Shown here in pieces: positions 10,695 through 22,192 of a stretch of 64,000 bases of DNA. A model generated the notes under the pieces. It was not told where the DNA came from and made no database searches. It worked only from the letters and a program-made list of their open reading frames with translations. How positions within the stretch are numbered: the first letter of the stretch is position 1; each line of letters begins with the position of its first letter. This DNA comes from Phallusia fumigata (taxonomy: Eukaryota > Chordata > Ascidiacea > Phlebobranchia > Ascidiidae): assembly GCA_008931825.1 (NCBI GenBank), contig QXVZ01018812.1, positions 124,001-188,000 on the forward strand. The letters run 5' to 3'. The translations under genes and the position numbers were made by a program.

Positions 10695-13600
10695 AACACT
10701 ATTTGCTGTCCGAGGTATCTTCTTCCTGACGTTGTGCACTGTTCTCATCACGTCAATCATTCTCTCCTGACGTTTACGGTTGAGGAGAGACATGAGGCAG
10801 AGGAAGGTTCCTGCGCGGTTCATGGTGTGTCTGACAGAAGGGGGAATCGGTCAACACGTTGTTTATTCACTTAACTGATTGCGAGTGTTACTAGTTATAA
10901 CGTTATGTTAGTGACAAACACAGGGCTTCTATTATAAAGCATTTTTTCTAGCTATAAAATGGTCATTGAGTAAAAATTGTTTGTATTCTTTAGGTTCAAA
11001 ATCGAGCTAGGAGTGGTATTCTGACCGTCACGAAGTTACACAATTTCTATCTTAAGATAAAGAGATAAATTTTACCCTGAATGAACGAGCATTGATTCGT
11101 CGGTTTTGCAATTTTCAGCGAGCTCACTAACGAGATTCTTGATGTCGTGACTTTCTTCTGGTGTTTCATCAGATTTCCAGCCGGTGTAATGAAACTGGAC
11201 CATGTTCACCTACAACGGCACAAGCATGAACATATTCGTTTGCAAAGCAGGAGTGACGCCAAACCCATGTGGTGTCATAGGTTTCTAAATGTTGTTACAC
11301 CTTTTCTTTAGTGAGTAACTTAATTGTTACCCCTTCCAGCTGCTGACGTTATGCGTTTTTATGGATTACTGGTCTAAGGTATGATTGTGTCTTAATGGGA
11401 ATATTAAGTCACAAGTAAACCTGGATTGTTAATATCGTGATAAATTAGTAGCTAAAGTTCAAGGATATAAACAGGCCAAGAAGCATACTCAGTCGGTACG
11501 TTGATCGTTTTAAGTGCTCAAAGGAATAAAAAAATACAAAACAAATTTCAAAAACCCTTTTTAATATTACAGCTATAATAAAAGTTGCCCACCCTCGATC
11601 GTCCACTTGATACTGAGATGACGCGCTGTGTGACAAGGTTGGACAACTTTGTTTCCGTTTCCAGTTTTACTTTCAAGCCGCGGTGAAATTTCATTTTGCC
11701 AACATCAGGCCAATACTTGATGCTGTGGACCTGAAACAAAAGATAATACATGTACGCTTGGTCGAATGGACTAAGGCGCTCGATCTATTTACAGACATAA
11801 AAACCTGATCGGTGTTTGTACTGTAAAATAAAATAAAATAATTTTTTGGTTATTTTTGGTTTGCTGCCATATGCTTCAAATCCTTACTCCAGCCTCCTAG
11901 CCAAGTTTTACGATAGCACCGATTATTGAGGCTTCATTGATATTGTTTATAAATGTCAAAAGTTCCCAATTTATTCTAAAAGACCCGAACCGCTGGTAAT
12001 GATCCGCTGGTAATTTGCTAAATAAATCTAAGTGCATTTCATTTGCTTTTTAAACCGCTGGAGTTCGTTGTTCAATACTTACAGTTTCATTTTCGAACAG
12101 TTCGGTCAGCATTACAACGTTGGTTACTTTGTAGCAGAAAACACATTGCCAAAAATTCGACAGTGAGTCCCAAGTTGGTGCTCTGATAGCCAGCACGTTG
12201 GATTTGATTCCACAGCCCTTCAGAAAGTTGCACAAATACGTTTAAGTCTATTTAACATTGTATAGTGGGTTACGAACGTTCTTTCGTCGTTTTTAAATAT
12301 CCCTGCTGTGTTGGTCTTTATATTTTTTAAATTTAATGCTGGATTTATGCCGTACTTATTTTTTAGCAGGTTACCTAAAAACCTGGTTGTTTATGTCACG
12401 TTGGTTTAAATTACAACACCTGTGGTAAAACGAAGATAGAATTTTTTTTCTGGTGGCGAAGCGCTACTACTAACTTACGTTGAAACGATATGAAGATTTT
12501 AAATTTTTATCATGATTGTTGACCAGTACCTTATTGCCGGAATTTATAAATTCGCTGAAACATGGCCCAACACGCCCATATTTTCGTCTCATTCGGACTT
12601 GTATTACCAGTAACGTTTAAATACGTACCTGAACCATAACGCCGCGAAGGTAGCAGATATTGGCCTGATCTCCGGATTGTTGGACTGGCAGGTACTGACT
12701 CTCCTCTGTAAATTATAAACTTACTTGAGGACCAGGAACTTTTTGCCCGCGCAACTGCACGAACCGAAAGTACTTCTGCTTTGTTTGGTCGGGTGTGTTT
12801 AGCAGACAATGCAACGCTAAGTGCCAGCTCACCTTTGTTTTCTCTTTCAAACTTGGAAACTATGTTCAAACTTTGCAGTTTCTTTATCTTATCGAGCTCG
12901 TTGTCGAAGCCAGTTCTGCCATCCACCGCTCTATAATCGAAATATATTTATATTTATTGATTTAACTTAATTACAGCACCAAAATTTCCAGTTTGTGACC
13001 GGTTTAATTAGAAAATAACGAAATGTGATATTCGCAGGAATATCAGTCATAGAATGCAGTGTACCTTTGAAGAACTTTTGTTTTGAATCCAATCTGCTTG
13101 TCGTTGGTGTCGCTCACTGCAAGAACGTGACTTTCGGCCAATAGTTTGTGAAGAAGAATGTAATCGTCCTAAAACAATTCGAAAACGATTTGTGTAATAC
13201 GACCAAAAAGAAAAATTTAAAAAAATATCCCGGCGTTTTAAAATACGCCTTTTAAAAGAGTTTTTTTGTTTTTAATTCTTTACGTCATGTATTTAGTGCA
13301 AAATAGTATTGCGCAATTTAAACACTTCGCGACAAAATGAAATATTATCAAACTATCCGTCTGCTGTGCTAAAAGCATTTTTAACATGTTTTTCGGGTTT
13401 TTTTAGTCCTAACCAGCGATTCCATGAAAATATCGCATTGCAAGCGAAACTCCATGACAGTTTCGAAAATCTCAAGGTGCTTGGACTTTTTGAGATGTTG
13501 AAGAAAAGCAAAATATGCCACAAAGCACGATTGCTCGGCTGTGCCCTCCCTGGAAACAAAATAAACAAAAAGTATCAATACGTTTTAGGAGAAGCAGACA

Positions 13601-16600
13601 GTGCGCACACTGTTTCGACCTGTAAGGTCTCATCAGTGCAGCTGCTTGCCAGGACATTTAGGCTAGTGTAGCCAAATTACGGCACTCCAGTTTATTTTGA
13701 GTAACATGCCTTAAAGCCATGTCATCTGTTCGATGCCACAAATGCGCATAAACTACAGTTATGGGAGAAATACTTGAAACAAACTACGAGCGTTACAAAA
13801 GCACCAAAATGACAATGAATAATATGTATCCTACGTTTTACACGAGACATTGATTTGTTTATATTACACTGATTTGTTATTCTAACATTACAATTTAAGA
13901 TTTGTTTTTGTACATTTATTTCACAAGTAAACACCCCGCAAAAGATAAAATTTGTAGTGCTCATTATCACTTCCCATTTAAGGCAAATATCGTTATACTT
14001 TTAACTCATCTTTAGAGGTCCAATCTCAGTTTATCTTTTGCTTTTAACTGTTGCCAAGTTTGAGCTACTACCTACTCTGAATGCACCAAAAGAGAGCACG
14101 GCGGTTTAGTTTTGTTCGTCATGTTTCGTAAATCTGTCATGAAGTGGTGAAATCCGGGGTGGGTCAGGGCTGATGTCATGTCACCCAACTCTTTCCATTG
14201 AAATTCAGTCACGTGTTTCGAGCTCTGTAAACACGCAGGGGGACTCCTTTACGTTGTAAATTTACAGCCGCCAGCTTAATTGGTTCCGACTCCCGGGACA
14301 ATAAGTATTTTACCCAATGATTTCTTACAAATGTGTTGGGAATGGTGGGTCGTTTTACAGCGTACAAAAACAAATACTTCTCTGTTTTTGTTATAGGATT
14401 GATTTTGTCGACGTGGCTATTGTCAAGCTTTACACATAGATTATTCAAAACCTTATTCAAACTTCTTGGCGTTCTGTAAGTTCACAGATAGCGGCTGTTG
14501 ATTTGTGGTAAAGGTTTCGCTTTAGAAATAAGGAAATTCTGAAAACAAGTTTCACAATGTCGTCAACTTTTCTTGGAAGCCCGGACAAAAACTGTTTACG
14601 ATTGAAACTTTGGGTGGGGGCTCTTAACATAAACTTTTATTTTAAGATACGGTTGGGCCATAAAAGTATTTGCAGCTAAAACCGTTGGATGGGAGTGTTT
14701 GTATTTGCCGTATTCAGCCTGTGTTCGTAGAAAGTTGCGTCATCCGAGGAAATATTTAACAGCGTAATTTTAATTGAGTGCTTGAAGAAAAATTAAAAAT
14801 AACTACGGTATTTTTTTCCGTGTTACACTTTTTGGCTGGTTGGCTATTGTTACAGCAATTTTATTATGGCAAGGTTTATGATTGTTTTGCTTTCCAGGCG
14901 TTGGAAAGCTATTTGTACGTAGATGATTATTCTACTTTTACTATGTTATTTTTGGTTTTTAGGATGTTTGTTTTCAGAAACTCACCACCTCATAAGCACC
15001 TCCACTGGTATCGTTCTGCTCTATCTCGTACGTAATTATAACATAATGTGCTTTATGTTGGGAACTGGTGTTGTGCACACGCATCGTTCCGTAGTTTCGG
15101 ACGCTGTTGCCTTCTGGTATATACTGCAAATAGAAACACAATTGTCTGTATGGATAATGCCGTCAATCTGTTGACTTACACGATTGCCTTGCGCCAGTTT
15201 GGTACGTTTGCCTCGCCAAAAAAGTTAAAACCCTATAGATAAACTAAACTCTGAAAATATAGAATAGGAAAGAACTGCAGTAGAGTTAATAGATCGACAG
15301 CTAACTCACAATGAGATTTTATCCATTCAGGTGTTTTTTCACCCAATAAGGTTCCAATTGACCTTTTACCAGATTTGTGTAATGATTTACGGTATGGTTT
15401 AGCCCAAAGCCTCTTATTGAAACGGTAACATATTCATTCGTGAGACCTGATTAAGTAACCGAACGAAACAATATGTTTGTATTTGTTCGAAGCGCGTATT
15501 GTACCAGATAAGTACAGCTGTTACGTGTATACAAGTTTTACCAACATGATGTGCATAACACGTGTATTTGATATGATAACTGTAGTCGTGATACCTCTGT
15601 GCTGCTGTTTTCGCCGTAGAATGACACAACGATCGGGCACGATTCCGCCCATATGGTCTGCCAGTACTTTGATGCTTGGGTCCGTTTCGGTGATTGCATT
15701 GACAGAAACTTAAATAAGAAAATGACAGTCTAAATTGGAAAGATGTGAATGGCAAACATGTAAAGTGCTTGATGTTCACATTGGGATGTTTATTGAGAAA
15801 ACAACTTAAAAATGATTAAGGCCATTTTTACACCAATCGTCATTCACGCGGCTGTCCTACGTTTTGTCAACATATATGGTCTGTTTTATCTGCTGCAAAA
15901 AGACTTTTGGCTGTTTTTGTTTTTTCTATTTCCTTCATCAGAAAGCAAAACTAAATTACACGGATTGATGACGTTTGTAGTGCAATAAATATCCTTCATA
16001 AAAACATAGAATTTATGTCAGTACAAAGCCCTATTTTTTTTCAACAAAGCGTAAAATAACATTTCAGGTCTAAAGCTATCGAGTATGAATAAAGAGTTTT
16101 TGCTGTCTTATTGGTATTTACACATTCAATTTTGGTTTATATCTAAATCATGTGTTGGTAAAACTTATTCTTTCGGAGTTAGATTTGAAGACTTTAAAAT
16201 TTTGCCAAACTGGGTAAAACAAGTATCATTACAAAGTTGCTACTCATGACGTTTTAAAGAAAACGTTTGATACGCCACTTATGCTAAATTAACTGTCGTT
16301 TGTAAAAAAAGTTGTAAATTTTGATGTTTTTCTTAATTTTTGGATTTTGTCGAAGTAGAATCCAAAGGAGTAGAAAATGCCCCACTCATCCCCCCATTGT
16401 TCATGTCTTGAGTAAATTTCACTTGAACAAATTTTGAAAACAAGATAAACTTAAAACGACTAAATATCCTACAAACTGCATTAAAAATTGGTAACCTGAT
16501 AAACGCCTGATTTTAGAGCTTCTCCTGCAGAAGTACCTTGCGCTGATTGAACCATGATCCGGGAAAAGGCACCTGAAATTTGTGCACATTTCTTTAGAGT

Positions 16601-19600
16601 TGTTAGGTCACATAGAGTTGTTAGGTCACATCAAGAAAGGTTTCAATGGTCGCGTAGACGTAAGGTGTGAAAAAGTCAAGGACTGTAAGTCGAACTGCTC
16701 TAAGTATATACCTGTTGATATTGAATGGTTTAACTCAAAACAGATTAAGTCGAACCTATACATTACTTGCATAAAGCCACACAGATGGAACTTTAACTTA
16801 AAGTGTCTGTTTTGTTTATTCATTGACTTTTGATCCTTACATAACCTACTTTTGGGGATCGTGTTTATCACTGCAATATTTTTACGCAAAAATTTATGAA
16901 TACACACGGTTTCTATGCTATTTAAAACATAAAAATAAATACCTGTTGATTTCTGACTAAGAGGTTAAATCTGGATATTTAAACCATAACTCTGCTTGAT
17001 ATATTGAAACGAACAATCATTTTAAACAATAAAAAGCCCCAAAATCAATGTTTGAAACCATGAAGGGCCTCAATCAATATTAAATGCACAAATACGTTTT
17101 TCTGACTATCTCCTTACACTGTTCGCCTTGGTGGAACGCCGTGTTGACATAATGACGTTCCCCCTTCGCCGATGCCAGAACCGCCAGCAGTTTCTAAAAC
17201 ACGAAAAATAAATAATGCAAAATCAATATCACATTTATTAATGTCAGACCAGTCTGTTGCCCTCTAATATGCTAAATGCGCAATTGTATAATTTAAATGT
17301 GGCTATTATAAGTATTGACGTCAAAGTGCTTAAAACAACGAGAATTGATGACGTGGTTTTTTAAAATTGATGACGTGGTTATTTAAAATGATCGCCTAAG
17401 TTGGCTTTCGGTCATAAAATTGACTGATAAATGCTTGGGTGTATATGATTGTTCTTGGTGGAAAGTCGCGGGGGGTGGGAAGAAAAGTTTAGGTACATGT
17501 ATATTGGCACGAAAGGCATTTGCTTTACAAAAATTGGGCAGCTGAACATTTACTAGGAACACTTAAACTAGTGACCCACTGAAGGTTCGGTTTGCCGATA
17601 TTATATGGCCGAGTCAGCAGTTTTGACAATGGTTTTGGCTTACAAATATGTTACGATTTAACTGAACTTTTGTAACAATCGAAGTGAAAGCTATTTACAT
17701 GTTAACTACTCTAGATTAATTGGTCGAGTAAGTGCGCCCACAATAAGGTCTCTTAACAGCATACGAAAAAGATCAAATGTTGGTCGTACAAAGCCGATAG
17801 AACGTTGTGGCTGCGATTGATTTAAGTTTCGTTTCTTTATAATCCGTATTTAAACTACAAACTGGGCATTAGGAAGCGGGTTATTGCCGGGGTCAGGGGT
17901 ACTTAATGCTGCGGTACATTACCCCGTTTCGTTTCTTTACACTTTGATTATTTAAACATGTGTTTCATCACTAAATCTTGGTTGTATAAAACTGCTCGAC
18001 GAACAGTTGAATTTTATACCTTGGCAGTCACACAACCTGATCGGCTGATTAAGAGTTTGCACATAAAAAAGTTTATAGAGCAGCCAGGGGGTAAAGTCAA
18101 TTGTCTAGCTGAGTCTTGCTAACGTTTCAAACGAACAAAGCCTGAGTAGAAATCCAGACAGACGAGTTACATGACACGTAGAAGTCTCATGACGTCACAA
18201 TGTATTTAGGTTAATATGTTTTGATGATTCGGCCGAATTTGCTACGCATTTTTGACCAATCTTTAGGTTTCTTTCCGAACCTAAAGATTGCGATTTGCCA
18301 CATCACTAAATCCACAAAAATTACATATCTGATGCCTGACGTCGGTTAAGTGGTTTACCTCGGGTGTCGGGTCTAAGTCAAGGTTAAATCACAATAAATT
18401 TAAACAAGCGTACCTTATAAATTTGGTCACTATTTATATTGCATATGTTTGTTGTTTGCGTTTTGTTTAGCAGCACACCTGAAACTGATATCTGAAAAAG
18501 GCATTGTCGTTCTCTTGCATTGAGAGGCACTTGTCAAGCAAGTTGTCCGCTTCAACGGCGTTGTTTTCGGATCTGGTGGTAACCTCTGTTGCGTATTCGT
18601 CATTCATGTTTGGAGATGGCGGTGGCGAATCGGTATCGAATGACCCTCGGTTGCTAAAATCGCGGGGATCTAAAATTTTTTGGTGGCATGAATTATTGTG
18701 TTTTTTTAATAGCTAGTTTGCCGACTCTTTTGCTGATGCGGAAAAAATGCATTTGAAAGAGAAGTTAACAAAGTGAATGGAAAAATTAAACCGGTTTCGA
18801 ACAGTTAGTACTCGGCGTAATTTTAGCATTTAACTGTACATAATCGTAATCAAAACAGTTAATAAGTAGATTTTTGATGAAATATGTCATGAACTTTTCA
18901 CTGTAACGCGCGCGACCAAATGGTTTACTACGCAATCTTTTAACCATTTGCCAGATGAAATTACCAAAATGGTTTGCTATATAGCATGCTAACAGCATTA
19001 TACCCTAATTACATCATACAATTGAATAGTTACTTGGAGTGTAGTTGTTTCTGTGTGGTACCACAATCTCCATACGCTTTGGTTCTTGGCGTTCAGGTTC
19101 CCTGTTTCTGGAAACCAATGAATTGTTAATTAGGTACAATGCTTTTAGGCACCAGGTGCATTCAATTCGTTTTTTAAAACGAAATAGTTCTAATAGTTAG
19201 AATCATTTTTTCTTTCTGACACTGCGTTAAAAAAACACATCATGCAGCAAGGAAGGTACACTCTACTTTTCCAGTCACTGATTACACGTCATTAACTTTT
19301 TGTAAGTAACTGTAGATGTAAAAACGCAAAATTTACTCTTTGATAACCAATGCTTACCTGTAATAACGCACCAATAAGACGGTCACCACAACCAAAATAA
19401 TCAACGCAACCGCTCCACCAATGGCACCACCGATTATAGCCCAGTTAGTTGAACCTCCAGCATTTACTTCCTCTGCTACAATTTTACACAGTTTTTGCTC
19501 AAGTGTGAAGTTTCTATAGGTTATCTATATTCCCAAATGTACAACGGCGTTTCAGATTTTAAAACCATTTTGCTGGTTTTGATGTATCACAAAAATTAAA

Positions 19601-22192
19601 CACCTTATCAGTGGCGGCTCACGTACAGACACTGTGGAACTGTAGTACCCATTTTACCAATTGATATTAGCGATAAAGAATTAACATCATGATTTTCTTT
19701 TTAAAATTCTTCATGTATACTTTCACAATGTAAAATTATTTAGCTTACTGTCTGTAGCCATCCCCAAGTTTGCAAAAGAAATACCAAAATCTTTGTGTGG
19801 AATCGTGCGCTTCACAGTATACTGACGATGGCGTGAAGTTTGCGTTTTTTAGTCCCTGTGTGTTGTGCTTTAAACCATGTACCATATTCGTCAATGTGAT
19901 AAAGTGTGGAGTTAAAATATTGTTCTGCTTTCATCCCCATTAATTTTAGCTACGAGCCGTCACTACAACCGATGCTGACAACCAAAATTTTGGATTGCTA
20001 TAAAACCAAATTGATTTGTGCAACGTATTTTTAATAACTTACTGCAATTGGTTCCTGTATATTCTGCCGTACATATGCAGTAATAGTTCAAGTTTTCCAA
20101 CTGGCATGTACCGTTGTGCAAACACGGAGCGCTGTCGCACGGGTCAATTTCTGGGTAAAAGCAAATAAATTAGTTGTCAAGAAGCTTCTGTCTTGTGTCT
20201 TTAAGCTTATGGTGTAGTTTCCATTACTTGGTGATAGCCCCGTTTTTTGTCTCTCAACTTACCAGAGGACCCAAGGTTACGTTTTCTCACAGAACTATTA
20301 GTCTGTTATGATCTAAAGCTAACAACAAAAATAAGAAACATGCAAATTTAAGTAGTCAACAACTTTTTCGAAAATATATACAGCCACCTGGTTATAGCCT
20401 AAAACGTGTTTATTTATTCATTTTTCTTGCTGCGCCAATTAGCAAACTAATTTTACTAATTTGATGGATAGTTTGTAAGTACCTGTGTGTTTAATAAGAT
20501 ATCTCTCGGTGATTGTTTTTAAGTTTACCTGTTTCGCATTCGGGACCTGTGTAGATTCCGGAACATAGGCAGGTGTACGAATCATCTTGCTGTGTGCAAC
20601 TTCCTCCGTTTTTACACGGATTAGAATCGCAAGCTTAACAACACATACAGATTTTTTAAAGGGTGCAGTCGTAATTAAAAAATAATCTTCGTACTTTAAC
20701 GGCGTTAAACAGCCCTGAAAAACTGAAACGTGTTGTGGAAGCAATGTTTCATTGCGGTTGCACTGTATTATAATTGTTTTGTTATGTCAATAAAATCGAC
20801 AAACTTGTTATTTACTCGTAAATTAAAGCGACTTTTCAAAGTGCTTTTTTTAGACCGGATAATAGCTTAATAAGTTCCTACTTAGAAATTTACTAACATT
20901 CGCAACACCATACTTGTATGTTGACTGCAAACATTATCAAACAAACTTAATTGCAAACAAAAACAAAGCAAAAATTGTTACCATTTGCGTTGCAGTTGGA
21001 ACCAACCGGGCATTGGCATTGGTACGTTGTGTTCATTGGAACACAGATTTCACCGTTTTCACACGATACATCGGCACACAGCGCTGTAAGAGTGCAACGG
21101 TTGTAGACTGGTTTTGTAAAACTAACATGTATAGAAAGCAGCAGCGCAAATAGCAGTGAACACAAGTATACAGTTTTAGCAGCTGAGTGAACACAAGCAC
21201 ACCCTAACTCTAACCCATGCAGTTTACTTGACGTTTTGTAACACAAAGCATCCCACATTAATCACTTGATAAAGCCATAATCTTAGTTTGTTTTAAATTA
21301 CTGTAAATATATTTACAGTAACTAGAAACAAGCAACAAATTTACCTTTTTGACAGATGAAGAAGTTTTTGTCTGCTTGACGTACGTCAATCCATTCGCCC
21401 AAATAACCGCTCGACTTATTTGAAATTAGAGCCAAAGCCACCATTGCATTTCCTTTTGGCCTATCGATAGACCAGTTTGTATACCCGTCAATCGAACAAT
21501 TTCCTGTGTCGTTAGTGCAGGCAATCTCCGAATCGTCAACCCAAAACCATTTCCATGCCAAGTCACTCCTAGCACCAGCCCAGTAATTCGCGGTACCATT
21601 TAAACTGTTTACGAACACTTGCTCGATGAACCTTTGTGTCGTCTCGTCCTTGATGATAACCAGCATTGCGCCGCTGGAATTGCATTCCGCCTCGGCTTTG
21701 GTAAAGTTAACCATTGATTCGGCGTCGTCGTGGAAGTAGTACGTGTTGTTTTGGAAGGGTTGGCCTGCAAAGTGGTATAGGGCTACAGACCATTCATCCC
21801 GTTAAGTATAGTACATTAAATATGAGGATGAAGGAAGGCTTTCTAAGTCGTAGGGGTGCACAAAAACTTGATTTGCCTAACTTAATTTAATCGGCTTTTA
21901 AGAAACATGAACCAAGTATCCACAGACAAAGAAAGTCGACAGTAAAATTCGAACTTACATCCTCTGCGCTAAGCATTATAAAACTAGTTTGAAATATACA
22001 GACAACATTTCCAACGACAACGTACGGTTGCATAAGTTGTAACTTAACTTATATGACACTGCAACTGTATTTTAAATAGCACCGGTTGCACGTAGCGATT
22101 TACATTCAGCTATTTTTCGTACCTTGAGTTTGTCCCTTGGTGAGGCATATGAGACCACAGCACAAGGCTGTGAAGGCAAAGAGATGTTGCAT
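10695..22192 (-). CDS. receptor pseudophosphatase: lectin domain, 3 EGF, membrane span, two inactive PTP domains
   Basis: Nineteen exons join in phase (898 codons read; last exon uncertain): 22192-22123 signal peptide; 21764-21345 C-type lectin; 21083-20982, 20633-20529 and 20150-20043 EGF; 19475-19358 membrane span (IIGGAIGGAVALIILVVV); 19107-19034 and 18669-18479 juxtamembrane; 17193-17107, 15708-15595, 15123-14986, 14224-14076 and 13549-13414 PTP domain 1; 13168-13065, 12930-12696, 12217-12083, 11730-11593, 11209-11076 and 10830-10695 PTP domain 2. Domain 1 aligns at HYVNTAFHQG (DYINAS motif), FLSMQSP (IATQGP) and YWQTIW (DFWRMVW). Domain 2 aligns at KYWPDVG, FWQCVF and VVMLTEL. The signature HCSAGVGRTG reads HSEEGTAEQS in domain 1 (Ser558, Glu564) and HSGHTMNRAG in domain 2 (Ser852, Arg858); both WPD loops are also altered. 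It probably binds a ligand outside and acts as a scaffold or phosphotyrosine-site competitor inside. One N-terminal exon of domain 1 may be missing between 18478 and 17194. Confidence 0.8.
11756..11830 (+). mobile_element. fragment of tRNA-Leu-like SINE
   Basis: GGTCGAATGGACTAAGGCGC resembles the 5-prime half and A box of a leucine tRNA. It is followed by CATAAAAACCTGATC and an AATAA-type tail. The longer copy at 23433-23650 shares the same core. This copy is 5-prime only and sits in an intron of the pseudophosphatase gene. Confidence 0.6.
18258..18290. repeat. short perfect inverted repeat
   Basis: Thirteen-base arms CAATCTTTAGGTT and AACCTAAAGATTG are separated by 7 bases. The repeat lies in the long intron between exons 8 and 9 of the pseudophosphatase gene. 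It could form a hairpin in DNA or RNA; no function is evident. Confidence 0.7.

Noticed and set aside
13309-13671. Plus-strand 120-residue frame
   Set aside because: It is the reverse shadow of the phosphatase domain 1 exon at 13414-13549.
15477-15713. Plus-strand 78-residue frame
   Set aside because: It overlaps the reverse of the domain 1 exon at 15595-15708, whose phase and alignment are convincing.
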